From positions 324,182,822 to 324,246,821 of the forward strand of contig NC_135783.1 of assembly GCF_051106095.1 (NCBI RefSeq): DNA of 64,000 bases, read 5' to 3'. The position numbers and the translations under genes were made by a program. The notes beneath the pieces were generated by a model. It was not told the origin of the DNA. It was given only the letters and a program-made list of their open reading frames with translations, and did not search any database. The stretch comes from Pogona vitticeps (Eukaryota > Chordata > Lepidosauria > Squamata > Agamidae). Below, in pieces: positions 1 through 12,974 of this stretch; position 1 is the stretch's first letter; each line of letters starts with the position of its first letter.

Positions 1-125
1 TGTGAGAGGTTTCCACTTAGAACCTGTTATTTGGATGTTAACATTAACTTTAGAGATGGGACAAAAGGTTTAGGAAGCAAAGCCAGTCACAAGGAACTAG
101 ATTTGGAATAATTTATTTTCTATAA

Positions 126-345
126 GCCTGGCTGGGTAGCTCAGTGAGTGGTAGGTGGAAGCTGGGAATTCAGCTCCTCACTGTGCCTGCTGCAAAAAAA
201 GCCAAGTATGTGTGGCCTTGGGCAAGCTGCGCAGTGCCAAGACACCCCCAGAAGAAGGGAATGGTAAACCGCTTTAGTGTAATTTTTTTTAACCTCATAA
301 GGGTCTCCATAAGTCAGAATTGAGTTGATGGTGCATAATTATCAT
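126..345 (+). mobile_element. SINE family 3 (tRNA-like head, RTE-like tail)
   Basis: Head GCTGGGTAGCTCAGTGAGTG, middle GTGTGGCCTTGGGCAAGCTG, GAAGAAGGGAATGGTAAACC and tail GGTCTCCATAAGTCAGAATT. The tail resembles the RTE 3' end, suggesting it was mobilised by that LINE. Confidence 0.75.
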
Positions 346-814
346 TCATTTTGACATGTTCAACAGTATGGCTTTTGCAGTGCAATTCAGACACAAATGC
401 CAGTAGCCTCGGTCCCCTTCAGGAGGCACCATGACCAACTGTGTTCATTAGTGTGGAGCTTCTAGCCATCTGGACAAGCCATAAAGTGAGGCCTAAGTGT
501 TTTATTGTGGCCTACTGCCCCAAATTAGGAAACAGCATAGTATGGAGCTGAGGCTGATGCCCGCTTCCTCCTTACTTCACAAGAGGCCTGGGGTACCTAT
601 AGCCCTCAAGAAGTCAACAAACTACTAGTTCCTCACTATTGGCCAAGATAACAGGTGCTGATGAGATTTGGAGTACGATAATCTCCTGGGGACCAGAGAT
701 TCCCCCAAATGAAAAGCCCATGTCTTAGGATGGGTAAGATATTTTTTTGTTCACATTGCAGTGCAAACTAACCAAATTTACTTCTCCTGTACTTCAGCAC
801 ACACTAGGATATGG
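346..814. other. No feature recognised
   Basis: Unique-looking intergenic DNA between the first SINE and the AT-rich inverted pair. No frame longer than chance. Confidence 0.5.
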
Positions 815-1270
815 TTAGACTTTGATATCTGTTCTTACGATACCAATTGCATACAAAAATGCATTCATTTGAAAAAGGATAGAAGTACATGTATATTTAA
901 GAGTGCATATAAAAATGCTTGCAGTTGGAAATGTGCATAAAAACACATTATTCCTTGGAGAAATTGTGTGCATTACAGAAGTGCGCACAATAAAGAATAC
1001 ATTTGTCAAATACAAACAAACATTTAAATAGCTTGAAACATACACATGAAAATATGTACAGCTTTTTCTTTTTAAAAAAACGTATTTTTATACTTAGTAA
1101 CCACGTGTTTGCTTTATTCTCTTTCCCCATTAAAATTCAAGTGCAATCTTTATGCATTTTTCCTAATTTCTGTACACATTTCTCCTTATACATGAGTTTT
1201 TCCACTCCTTACCCTCTGTATGCATACTGTATTGTGTGTGCAATTTTCTCTAACATATCCATTTCTATAG
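815..1270. repeat. AT-rich inverted pair with TGCATTTTT/TGCAATTTTC motifs
   Basis: Left part (815-1000) carries ATGCATTCA, GTGCATATAAAAATGC and GTGCATAAAAACACA. The right part (1140-1260) carries the opposite sense (TATGCATTTTTCC, GTGTGCAATTTTCTC). A third block in the right-part sense lies at 1528-1592. Probably one old tandem or hairpin repeat. Confidence 0.4.
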
Positions 1271-1279
1271 TTGTTTGAA

Positions 1280-1510
1280 TTGATTAGTCAGTTGGAACAC
1301 TTGGCTGTGGAGTCAGCAATTGTGTGTGTTTGTGTGATTCTCTGCTGGACCTTGTAGGAGAAAAGCCAACCTGTGTGGCCTTGGGCAAGTTATCCTATCT
1401 TGGTAGCCCCTCCAGAGAAAGGTAAACTGTCTCTGAATACCCTCTATCTAGGAAGCTTTGGAAAGAGTTGCCATTACTGTAGTCAGAATCAACTTAACAG
1501 CATGTTCTTC
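1280..1510 (+). mobile_element. SINE family 3
   Basis: GGAACACTTGGCTGTGGAGT, GTGTGGCCTTGGGCAAGTTA, GGTAAACTGTCTCTGAATAC and GCCATTACTGTAGTCAGAAT follow the same order as the 126-345 copy. Confidence 0.65.
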
Positions 1511-1599
1511 TTGTTGCTGCTGCTGTTATGCATTCCTTTATGTGGTTCCCTCCTATGTATCGTATGCTCCCTTTTATGCAATTTTTCCTAACATATAAT

Positions 1600-1720
1600 A
1601 ATCATGTGCTATCAAGTCAATTCTGACATTCAGGATTTCCCAGGTAAAGAATACTCAGGAATGGTTTACCATTCCCTTCTTCAGGAGCAGCCTGGAATTG
1701 TGCAGCTTGCCCAATATAAA
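1600..1720 (-). mobile_element. SINE family 3 fragment
   Basis: Inverse of the family-3 3' half: GTCAATTCTGACATTCAGGA, GGAATGGTTTACCATTCCCT and TGTGCAGCTTGCCCA. Head lost. Confidence 0.65.
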
Positions 1721-1729
1721 CATTTATAA

Positions 1730-4070
1730 TTCAATGAATTGCATAACAAAATTCAGGACAGTACAAAACCAAAGAGAATTATGATTGAGTTCATGTATGT
1801 ATTTGCAAATTATAAAATTAGATTGGTTTCATATTAAAATTAATTTTTGATCCCCACTTTGGCCTTGTATAGTGTCACCATCTTTATGGACAACAGGGCT
1901 TCTATACCTTTAAAAGCTGCATACAGTAGCAGGCAAAAATCTGATTTGTTTTGACCACATACATACGCCTTGATGGGAAAAGCTATAGCTGTAGGATTTC
2001 TGACTGATAACAATCTTTTAAAGGCAGAGAAGCCCTGCCATCAAGTAAACATTCACCATGTGCTTGGGCTCCTTTGCATATTTACAGGGGAGGAACAGAC
2101 CTCCCAAGAGGCAGACATTCCATGAGTATTATGTAAACACACAAGGAAGCTGAATGACATGGGTGGGAATTTTCTTCTATATTTCTTGGAGTTACGAAGG
2201 AGCAACTATGGGGGTGGCAGGCAGGAACTGTGCCATACAAAAAATTTAACAAAACCTTGCTGGTTCCTTTCTGGTGTTCTCTACTTTGAAATGTATGTTG
2301 ATTTACATGAACATTTATCATTTACAGCAAATGTATCAATCAAATCATCTATTACAGTACTTGATTCCAAAGTGGACTGCAAGCTACCTTTTCAGGTTGA
2401 TTCTTTTATACTGCTCAGTGGGGTAAATGTGGATTGATGATGGAGAATATTCTTCTAGATCATTGTAAATGTCTGTTCCTGGTCCCTTCTTAAAGATTCC
2501 GATCCCTAGAGAAAGAACAAGGAAAGGACCAGTGTGGTCCCGAAGATAATCACCAACTCTTGCAAAGGCCTAAGGGGAATCCCATCAGCAACAGGACTTG
2601 GGGTCATGAATGGGCCTTTTATTGATTTTTTTTAAAGAAGTTAAGACATGCCAGACATTGAGAAAAAGCTTAATCCCTGTCCTTTGGATACAACTATGCA
2701 AGCTGTGTTTACACATTTGTAGAAGATGTGTGGTTGATTTTACACGTCAGGATCCCTTCCCATCAAACGTTGCTCCACAACATTATTTTGAGTAATGTAC
2801 ATCTGAATGCCTTTCCAATGAATGTATCCTCTTGGCTCCTGCTGCTTAGCCACTAAGGATTTACTCCATGGACTGTTAGCAAATGGCCACATGTAGGAAC
2901 CTTGAGATGATATATATAAAAGTCTACTAATGGCCTAGTCCCCAATGCCAATTTTAATGTGGGATGGGAGCTGATGTGTCTAGTAAATCTATTGGCAGTC
3001 AGTGGTTGGAAACAACTCAAATTTACCTTCTGTCCTTTATTTAAAGCCAGTATTATAAAGAAACAAGGGGGTGACCATCTAGACATCATTAGTATCAGCC
3101 AGGACCTTATGAAACTCTATTGCCCCCACTAGGGAGAATAGATGAAACATCAGCCTGTATCATTTACAAAAGAGACAGCTGGAAAAGAGTCACAGAGGAA
3201 CATTGCTAGGAATGCTAAGCTTTTATAATAATGAACCAAGCACATAACAGTAGGGAAAAACACGTGGATGTTCCCCTTGGCTCTCATTCTTTCACAGCAG
3301 AGAGCAGGGAGCTTCCAGGGTAGCAATCAGATGTGTATGTACATTATTCATCTGGCTTCCAGGATCATAGAACAGATAACTGTTTTAAAAGATGGGGACT
3401 CTTGAATAAAACGCTACTATACAGAAATGATTCCACTGCATTGGGGAAGATACTCTAGAGAGGAAAACCAGCTCAAGAAGCATGGATCCCTGAGGAACTC
3501 AGGGCCTTAGTTTGTTCCTCTTCACCCTGCAGTGCAGTGCTGCAGTCTGCATGGAGGAGACAGGAACTATGAGCTAGGAACCCCTCCCCCTGGTTTGGCC
3601 AATGGCCTGGATATGGGTTTTACTGGGTGGACTAGAGAGCATAATTTGTCTCCCTGATCTGCTCAAGGAGCTAAAGTGATGGCAGTATGTCACTCAGCCT
3701 CATTTTTTTATAACATTCCTTTTGCCTGCATATTGTTCGTGGGCTTTTTTTGCAATTCATATTATTTGGGCACAACCTTACTTTCTGGTGGTCAGGACAC
3801 TGGGCTGGCGATTCCCTCTGTTTGAGGATCCTCTTAAAGCACCAGTGAGGAAATGCAGACCTGAGGCTTTTTATAGTACTCAAGGTTGTTTTTGTGAGCC
3901 ATGGCTCTCCTCTAAACCCCTCTCCTTTTTTGCAGAAAATAAAGGTTACTTGCTGCTTCTAGAAATCTCTAGGAGCTGTGATTTGCTTTTTTCAATACAC
4001 TACAAGCATAAAATATGCAAAATTCAATATTTTTTTTCAAAAACCAAAAGTGGAATACTACTCATTGTGC
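1730..4070. other. No feature recognised (intergenic)
   Basis: Unique DNA without repeats I can name. The ORF at 3722-4096 (124 codons) has no domain and no splice context, and runs into the SINE. Confidence 0.45.
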
Positions 4071-4071
4071 T

Positions 4072-4315
4072 AGGAGCCACATGGTACAGTTGTTAAAATG
4101 CAGTATTTGCCGCCAAAATTCTGCTCACACAATCTGGGTTCACTCCCAGGTAGTCCCACTCAACCTTCCATCCTTCCAAAATTGGTAAACTGAGTGCCCA
4201 GGTTGCTGGGGGTGTGTGTGATGTGTAGTCTGTATAATTAAATTGTAGACTGCCTAGAGAGTGCTTTAAGCAATATGGGGCAGTATATAAGCAGCATGCT
4301 TTGCTTTATTTCAAT
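4072..4315 (+). mobile_element. tRNA-derived SINE family 2
   Basis: Head GGAGCCACATGGTACAGTTG and CACTCCCAGGTAGTCCCACT, a middle CTTCCATCCTTCCAAAATTG / GTAAACTGAGTGCCCAGGTT and a tail ATTGTAGACTGCCTAGAGAG, GGGCAGTATATAAGCAGC. The tail is of the L2-like type. Copies also at 22895, 25225 and 29060. Confidence 0.8.
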
Positions 4316-4454
4316 TTTGTGGGTTTATGTGGCTCCCTAAAGATTCCCAAGAGAGAAAATTGGCCTTTAGACCTATTAAAGTCACCTGGCCCACTCTTGT
4401 AGGATCTTGGCATGGAGGGGTTAGTGACACAATGCAGGCCTCTCAAACAATATA

Positions 4455-4887
4455 CAGTGGTGCCCCGCATAACGAGCAATTCATTTAACGATGAATCCGC
4501 ATAGCAATGTGGTTTTTGTGATCATTTTTGCAATTGCATTGTGATGTTTTAGATGACAAAACATTGCTTTATAATGATCGGTAAGCGTTTCGCTTACCGA
4601 TTTTTGCATAGCGATGTTTTAAAAACAGCTGATCGGCTGTTCCAAAATGGCCACCGGGTTAAAAAAATGGTTGCCCGCAGTGTTTTTGTGCCCTTTCCTC
4701 ACTTACCGGGCAGCGAAAATGGCAGCCGCATGGAGGATTTTCGCAGAACGGTGAGTTTTTTGCCCATAGGAATGCATTAAACGTGTTTTAATGCGTTCCT
4801 ATGGGCTTCTTTGTTCCGCATAGCAACAAATCCTTATAGCGACGATTTTTTCGGAATGGATTATCGTCGCTATGTAGGGCACTACTG
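4455..4887 (+). mobile_element. Tigger/pogo-like MITE, TA target duplication
   Basis: 433 bp with terminal inverted repeats CAGTGGTGCCCCGCATA / TATGTAGGGCACTACTG and flanking TA at both sides (4453-4454 and 4888-4889). Interior has short self-complementary blocks (AACGCATTAAACG-like near 4770-4800). No transposase. Family shared with the copies at 25609 and 26434. Confidence 0.9.
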
Positions 4888-4889
4888 TA

Positions 4890-5735
4890 CATTTATAGTA
4901 AATGATGGCAGAACACTATCTAGACCAGGGGAAGACAAGTTCCATAGGTAAAGAAGGGATGTTTGGTGGGGCATTTTACTGCCCTTCCACAAGCAGGTGA
5001 AGACCTTTCTCTTCAAGCTTACCCTGAGTGAATGGCTGCCAAGTGGGGTTTTTTAAATGGGTTATTGTACTTTCCTGCATTGAATGTGTTTTGGTGTTGC
5101 TTATGTTTTTTGGTTTTCTATTCACTGATCCTTCTAGTATTGTATATTAATTGTTGCTAACTTAAATACCGTATTTTGATTGTTAGAAGCAGCCTTGGGT
5201 TCTTTATTTAAAGATAAATAAATAATAAATAAATAGAAGCCCCAGCCCTGGAGCCTATACTGGACAGTGTTTCCATTAGAGGTGTGCAGACTTGTGATGA
5301 TGGACAAGAACTCCAGAATTCCCCATCCAGGTGGCACATGGGGATTTTTGGAAGTTGCAGTCCAAACCCTCAGTGAGATATTGTTGTTTACATTTTCTTC
5401 CAGTGTTTTCTCCTTCTTCTTCTCTATTCAAGGAGGATAAATGGTCCAAAGTAGACTCTCAGCCAAGCCTAGTGGAAGCTGATACCTCCAGTGTCATGTG
5501 GGGAGAGAAGTCCCCCCCCCCCAGTTTTAGTCCAGAGTGGTGCTTTGCTATATTCCCAAAATAGGTTCAGCACCTTGGATAGCTCCTCAAAAGTCTGGAC
5601 CCAGTGTCCATCAGTAAAGACCTGTTTCATTGACTTAGATACTATGGAGGAAATGATTCAACCGCATTGCAAAAGCTACGCAGGTCTGGGAATGGTCATT
5701 GCCTGAATGGGAGACCACACTACACATGCTATTTT
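4890..5735. other. Intergenic, decayed repeats
   Basis: AGCAGCCTTGGGTTCTTTAT with AAATAAATAATAAATAAATA at 5189-5236 is an L2-type tail. The remainder, including a C run at 5514-5522, is unassigned. Confidence 0.4.
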
Positions 5736-5739
5736 GAGT

Positions 5740-5758
5740 TTCCTTCCTTCCTTCCTTT
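5740..5758 (+). repeat. (TTCC)n run
   Basis: Short TTCC repeat at the 3' tail of the minus-strand L2-type element. Confidence 0.7.
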
Positions 5759-5939
5759 TATATCCCAGCTTTCTCCCAGGGAAAGGGCTTAAGGTGATGT
5801 ACTACAACTAAAAAATACATGCTAGAAAATACAATACATTAAACCTAAACAATTGTAAAAATATTATTTAAACAAAGATTTAGAAATTAAGATAGGCTTA
5901 AAGATGAAGGTTTTCACTTGCTGGTGGAAGAACTGTAAG

Positions 5940-6320
5940 GAGGGGGCCAACCTAGGTTCATGAAACAAAGAACTTCTTAGGCTGGAAGTAACCACCAAAA
6001 ATGCTCTCTCTTGAGTCCTCGTCAAGTGTGCTAGCAATGACTATGGGACCAAGGCCCTCCCCTGAAGATCTCAAGGACCTGGGAATATTATATGGATATA
6101 TACAGTCTTTCAAATCACTTAGAACCAAGCCATCAGGGCTTTATAGGTCATAAGAAGCACCTTGAATTGGGCCTGGAAATGGACTGGTGGCCAGTTAAAC
6201 AAAAAAGTTATATGATTAGTGTAATGGTCTCCAGTTAGCAGTGTGGCTGCAGTAATTTGCACCTGCTGAAGTTTCCAACCCATCTTCAAAGGCAGCCCTA
6301 CATAAAGCACATTACAATAA
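5940..6320 (-). mobile_element. L2-type LINE fragment
   Basis: Reverse complement carries a 3' region common in reptile L2-like LINEs: GCAGCCCTACATAAAGCACATTACAATAAT, the CTCCAGTTAGCAGTGTGG block and the CCTTGAATTGGGCC block. The tail toward 5750 has TTCCTTTTATATCCCAGC, the LINE 3' end. Stops everywhere. Confidence 0.55.
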
Positions 6321-8807
6321 TCCACATTCCACACTGGAAGAAAAGCAGGATACAATACAAATGAAGAGAAGAAATATCTTAAAATACTGTACAATAAAGA
6401 GACTGAGAACAAATATGTATCTAACTTCAAAGATTGTGCTAAGGTAATGTTAAGGTTTCCAAATTATTTATTTCTTAATTTTCCGATTACACAACAGGCA
6501 TAATGCAGTCTGTTTTATAGTTATCATGTGGTGAGCAATTATGTAATGCCCTTCAATGTGAAATCTAATCTCAGGCCATAAAGGGGGAGGGGGCTGCAAA
6601 TAAGTTTTAACCTGGTGGAGCCTATTCATCTAAAGGATAATTTGTGGGATTTGGAAGGTTAAGAACCTGGTGCATATTTTTCATGGATCTAATTTGTTTG
6701 CATTGCATCAGGGTTTTTTAATCTCACCTCCTAAAGTCTCTGTGGTAGTGAGAGGAATCCATGCACAAGGCTCTTCCACTGCACAGTCAGAGGTGAATTA
6801 CACATAGGTAGCTTTGGCCCAGCACAAGCAATCTCTCAGTGTGAAAGTCTGAAACTATCATGGAAACAACAAGTCTACCATTTGCATTTGCAGCTGGCTA
6901 TTTTTAAAGGCGAAATAGACAACTTCCTGCTAGGAACAAAAACTGCTGACATTTCACAAAACAGTCAGCTAAATCCAATGTTATTCCTAATAAGAGCAAA
7001 CCCACTGAATTAAATGGGACTTTTTAGATTCAAATAGTGTATGCTCCATTTATTTCATTGGATCTCTATTTGGAACTAACATTGAATTAGACCAAGATCA
7101 AGAAACCTGCAGGCTATCTAAGAGTCTACATTAAAAATGGGGGAAATTAATTCTTTGGACTACAAGTCCCAGAATACCTAGACACCATGGTCAGTGGCCA
7201 ATGTTGGGTGTGGCATTCCTGGAACTGGAGTACAAAAGAACTAAAGCACTTGACCCCATCTCTGTTCCAAATAACGAAGGTGACTAAACGATGTAAGGGT
7301 TCAGCAGTGTTCTAGAGTCTGTCCTACAGTGAGACAACTTGTAAATGTGGTTTTAAACTATCTCATGTCAAACTACTTCAGACTTTCTTCTTTGTGGGCC
7401 CTTACATTAGGAATTACCTCACAGAATACCAATGTGATGCCAAGTCTCTTTCCTATCAAATCTCTCCTCACACTTCATCTCTTTTATGAAGCTTTCAGCT
7501 CCCCTGGCTTCATTTCCACTCCCTCCTGTAAGTAAGCCTATGTATGTATAACTGGAATGATCACATTCTATTTCTTTTGCCTTCCTAAATTTCCCCATGT
7601 CAGATATTATAGTATAATCTCCCTAAGGCAGGGAGTTGTCCCCTAGCATTCCGTAAAGCACTGTCCACACCAATGATGTAATAAGAGTGTATAAATAGGC
7701 TGCTTCCTCTTGCTCTGTTGAAATGATGACAAGCAGTTTTTCTATTCCAAGCCAGCAACTTGTGAGAATACAATTTTGAAAAGTAACAAAAAAAATAACA
7801 AATGAAACAAAAGAGAGCTGTCTGGTCATTACATAATACAAATGTAAGAGCAGGTGATACCTTTACAGACCACAATAAATAAATAATGATACAGTCTGCT
7901 AGCTTTCATGTATCAGGACTGTCCACTTCACTAGGCTTGTACTGGAGTAAGGAAATGAAAGTCCCAAAAGTTCATGGCAAGATGGATTTTGCCGGCGTTT
8001 TTCTTAGATGTAAATTAGGAAAGATGCAGGCTGCATTAGAGCTGTTGTTTTAAAGTTGCATCTGAGGAAGGTGTGGATTGAGTATCACATCCATAATAAG
8101 CTAATCAAACTGTTACCTCTTTATTGTAGATGTCAGCTGATGTGGGAAGAATATTGTCTACTGGATGAGTTAATTGCCAGGGCGATCTTTTATTTATTTA
8201 CTAGTCAAAGTGCCCAACATTGTCTGGGTTAGAAATCCATTTCTTCCACTCCCTCTCCCCCACTCCAATGCTTGAACATTTCCCCACACACACACCCTGG
8301 AGTTTTGCTTTCCATGCTGGTCTTTTTTTCACCCTTCATCACAGCGCTCACCCAGAATTAATTTCCACCCACCTGATAATTGAAATCCCTATTGCGAAGA
8401 ATGAGGTATTGATTTCACAATCACATTTGTCTAATTATTACAATTTTAGGACAAATATACTCGGCCAGTGTAGTTTATAAAATAGGAGGATTATTATTTA
8501 CAACATAGAGTATCTATGTTTATAATTAAGTATTACCAAAAGCCAATGATCAATCGGCCCAGTCAGGACTCTTTGGAGAACCAGTTTCAGGAAATTCAGT
8601 TATTTTAGTTGGGACATTAGCATTTTCTGTACATGTTTGTGTTGCCAGCTTTAACTATTTCAGAGACTTTGCAGGACAAACAAACAAACCTGTGGAAATA
8701 GTTATAACACAAGTTTCTTCATCATCAGAGAGGAATAGTCTTATAATCACAGTTTACCTGGCATGCTTTATGGAAGAATCTGGCAAATGCCTATAACCAG
8801 TTTCTGA
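6321..8807. other. Intergenic, mostly unassigned
   Basis: Contains the small hAT-like fragment at 7140-7245 and otherwise unique AT-rich DNA. No gene seen. Confidence 0.4.
7140..7245 (+). repeat. Short inverted fragment of the GGACTACAAGTCCC type
   Basis: TGGACTACAAGTCCCAGAAT and the later GGAACTGGAGTAC form part of a MITE-derived repeat scattered in the window (also 9815-9895, 15315-15360, 20705-20815). These arise from hAT MITE interiors; the ends are decayed. Confidence 0.45.
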
Positions 8808-9144
8808 GGGATGTGGTGGCACTGCGAGCTAAACCACAGAAGCCTGTGCTGCAGGGTCAGAAGACCAGCAGTCGTAAGATCGAATCCACGCAACGGAGTG
8901 AGCTGCTGTTGCTTTGTTCCAGCTCCTCGCCAACCTAGCAGTTCAAAAGCATGTAAATGCGAGTAGATAAATAGGTACCACCTCGGTGGGAAGGTAAAAA
9001 CGGTGTTCACTAGTCACGCTGGCCATGTGACAACGGAAACTGTCTTCAGACAAGCACTGGCTCTACGGCTTGAAAAACGGGATGAGCACCGCCCCCTAGA
9101 GTCGGACATGACTGGACTAAATGTCAAGAGAACCCTTTTACTAA
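8808..9144 (+). mobile_element. Sauria SINE, near full length
   Basis: tRNA-like head GATGTGGTGGCACTGCGAGC with the B-box-like AAGATCGAATCC, a body with CCTAGCAGTTCAAAAGCATG and GGTACCACCTCGGTGGGAAG, and a Bov-B-like tail AAATGTCAAGAGAACCCTTT. This family is restricted to squamates, which is the main clue to the organism. Confidence 0.92.
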
Positions 9145-12100
9145 AAGTTAATTACAAATACAGGGCTCTGAGGAAAACACATTTTGAGATAAAATCAATC
9201 TAGATATTTAAGTTGGGAAGTGCTGTAGCATCTTGAGAAAAATTCATGATTTGTCTCTTACACTTTGCAAATCTTTTAGAATAAACAAACCAATTTTCAA
9301 CATTTGTAAGGTTTTTTTTAAAAAAACTTACATAATAATTTTCTCCCAATTTGGAGAGAAATACAGCTTGCAGAAATGTTTTTTTTTAAAAAGATAAATA
9401 AGTTATAATATTAAAGTTTAAATATCAGCATAGACCCTTAAGGGAAAACAATTTAATTTTTTTTCAAAAAACTGGAGAGAGAAGTATACCCTGCCTCACG
9501 AAAATCTCCCTTTTTTACAGCTGCTTAAAAGCTTGCCTGAATATAAGAGTCTTCTTCTGTCATTAGAAGGACAGCTGGAAGGAGCTCAACCTACTTTCAT
9601 GTCAAAGACGAAAAGATCCTGTCTCGTGTGCTGAGCAGAGGGGACCTGTGAGAGTGGTGAGTATCGGAAAAGGAGCTCTCCGATGACCTTAAAATTTGAG
9701 GAGATGTTGTCCTTCAGATATACTGAAATCAAAGCTTTGAACAAAAGACGGAAAATGTGTTCAGCATCTACTACATTGCACCAGCTCTTGAGCTCTTTTC
9801 CATAGATGTAGAAAGTTATTCTGTACTTCAACTCCCAGCCAGCAAGGCCACTGGACATTCTGGCTAGGATATTCTGGGAGTCAGTTGGAGTCCAAAACAG
9901 TAATTTTCTATACCTCTGCTGTGTAGGAGAATGTCATGAATAAAGCCACTGAAATCAAAAAGACTCATATAGAAAGGTAAAGCTGACATAAGCAAAGAGT
10001 GAAACGTATTGGTGAATAAATTTACCTCGTTACTCAGACCCTAGTCATTATCTTCAGTCTGACACTGGATGAGAGAAGGACGCAAAGACAGAAAAGGTAA
10101 ATGGTCAGAAATTACTCAATGATAGATTCTCTGATTCCTATCATGCTAAGATATTCTTTGTTGCTTTAATATTAGTTTCACAATAGCAATTGTGAACGTT
10201 CGTATTCATGTTATTTCCAAGTCTTTTGGCAACCGATCACAACCGGGCAGGATCTTTCATCAGCTGGTTATAAAACTGGCAAATTCATGGCAATGAACCT
10301 TGGAGAACAAGTGCATGAAGCAGCCAGTCGTAAAAAAAAATAATAAAAGAAGATAGGGAGATAGAGATTATCAGAAAAACAACCCCTGTACTCTTTGAGT
10401 TATTAAAACAAAGGATATATCCTTTGTAACAAGGGAGATTTCTGTCAAATCCACAGAAATAGACTGACTTGTAGAGGTCCTGTTTCAAAATTCAGCTTCT
10501 TTGCTCAGAATAAAACAATCAGAATGCTGTGGAATAAATAATCATACTTTTCTTAATGTAGCTCTTTTACCATACCTTTCCAACAGCAGCTCACATCAAT
10601 TCACCACCTTCTGAATTTTTTAAATGAGAGAAGCCAAAATATTGCCATGCAGAAAAAGACCAGCCTTGTCTGTCCCACAAAGGCACCAGGAGTGGGTTTA
10701 GTTGCTTTGGTACTATCCTGGCAAGTGCTGAGACCCAAATTCTACAAATTAATAAGCTTTCACGCCTAACTATAGTCCTTTATTTTATTCAGGACTAACC
10801 CCAAACATTCTAATGTCTGAAGCAAAGGGCAAGATGATGCCTCCCCTTAGTGTGTGGTCAGTGACCTCCACTCCACCAGAGGGCAGTAGCTGGCTCTTGT
10901 CAGATTAACACACCAGAAAAATGGCATCTTCAAAATGACTTATAGCAAATTGGGAGAAAGGGGTTAGAAGATGTCCGCCAGCTTTGTCCTGCCTTTGGTG
11001 ATATCCTCCCACTGTAATATTCTTGAGGGCCCATGTGTTTAAATTTGAGGATTTTTTTTTCTGGTGCCTTAATGCCCTTTAAAAATTATTTTTCATGGAG
11101 TTATTGTTGCTCAGAGTAGTGCTCTGTAAATAGATGGGTGGTATACTAATGTAATTATTTATTATTCAATCAATCAAAGAGGGCAGCTGAAAACAAAGGA
11201 AGAAAGGCAAGGGAGAGAAGAGGGAGCAGAAAGAAGTGGGTAGTTTGAGGACGAGAAACTCATAAGTATGGCATGAGTTGAATGCCAAGATCAAGACCAC
11301 ACCTGATCATCTATGGAAAGAGTAACTATGAAGGGCAGTCAGGAGCAGAAGGCCTGCTACATGAAATACATCTGAGGGTGAGATACTTTGACATTACAGT
11401 TGAAATCATGTTAGGATTCCAGAAACGTGAGTTAGGAAGACTTGGAGGAAACAGACATTGCAAAGGAAGTTTGTGTTTACACCTAAGGACCGACAAAACA
11501 AAAACAATTTGAAAATGATATAAGGTAAGAAAAAATCATGCTGTGAAAAATCACACATCTTTGAGTACACCCTAACTGGGTTATTTGTTCTCACTGATTT
11601 AGACTGTCAAAACACACCAGTAACCACACTTCAAAGCACAATATCCCTTGCCTCTAAGTGAGAGGCTATTTAGGAAAGCTATTTTTTTCCTGGTGCATAT
11701 CTCAGTAACTAGAGCAAACTGACTCTGGGCAAAACTAGTGTCCTTTCCCTTTGAGAAGCAAAGGACGCAAAAGCACAACAAGGACAGAAAGCGTGGCTGA
11801 TTGTTTTTTTAAAAGCAAACAATCCCTGCAATGATTCTAACCCTTTAAAAAGTCCATGCCACAGAGTAGCAAGCCATAGTCATTTTGTGCAATTTGGATT
11901 ATTTGTGTTCAAGTATTAACTGTATTAAGTGATTACTTTTGAGCAATTTCTGCTTAATTTGCACAAAGAATCTCCTTCTTCCTTGTTGCAAACACTGTAA
12001 CAGGCCTTCCACTTAAAGGGCAAGGTGAATAATTTTGTTTTTGGCATGCAAAGATAAGACCAAAGAGGAGTTGTGTCCTTAATGCATATAGCAACAGAAA

Positions 12101-12974
12101 TGACAAGCTTCCATAAAGAGAGAAAGGAAGGGCAAAATCTATAGTTATTTGCAGTTACTTATTTATTTAAAATTCAAGGCAATGTTGTAGATATTTTAAG
12201 GTGTTAATCAGTGTCTTTTAATCCCCCTCGCAGGTTTCATTTGAATGGTCCCTGTCCTCCAAATGGCACTAGTTTGGGGGAGTGGAGAGAAGCTTCTTGG
12301 CGTCACACACACAAGCTCTGTCCACTTATACATACTGCTCCTACCCCTAATATATTCTGCCTTCCTCTACCCAATGGTAGGACCAGTCCTGGAAGCCTAA
12401 AGAGGCAGTTTTGAGTCTCTCCGTTCAAAGAGTATTGGTTGTTTTTCAGCCCTTGTAAAGAAAAGGCAAGCACATTAGGGGAGAATTCTGTTGTGATGAG
12501 GGAAAAACCTATATGTCCTTGTGTGGTCTAGCTATCATGGATGGGGCTTCTGCAGAATGTAAAATCTGGCAGAGTTCAGGGTGAGCTGCAATGTGTCGCA
12601 GGATGCTGAGCTAACAAATCTGCACTGGCACCCAGTCTCCAGGGTTTCCTGTTAAGATGCACATCTTTGTGTCATAATGATAGGCATCTTGCTAGTTAAA
12701 TACTAAGCCTCAGGGAAAGACAAGGTCTAAGCATGTTCAGAGTAGTGAGAAGCCTCCACAAGCTATGAGTTTCAGGCCATGAGATAATTAAGAGCGGATT
12801 ATGATGGTTCAAAGGGGAAGAAAAGGGGAAACACCTGAACTAGTCATATTGATCTCAGTCAGCATTGAATCAGGCTTGTAGAGATGCAATATATTCATAT
12901 AAAGGGGTGTGTACTGCCATTGGATAAATATGTAAAAATAAACTGAATCAGAGGTATTTATGCATTTCTGGGTT
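9145..12974. other. Intergenic, mostly unassigned
   Basis: Holds a hAT-like fragment near 9815-9895 and an L2-type tail near 11109-11165 (GTGCTCTGTAAATAGATGGG). The ORFs at 11282-11512 and 12211-12414 lack domains. Confidence 0.4.

Noticed and set aside
3722-4096. 124-codon plus-strand ORF
   Set aside because: No domain or splice signal; runs into the SINE at its 3' end.
8808-8900. tRNA-like A/B boxes
   Set aside because: Head of a Sauria SINE, not a functional tRNA gene; no acceptor stem fold.
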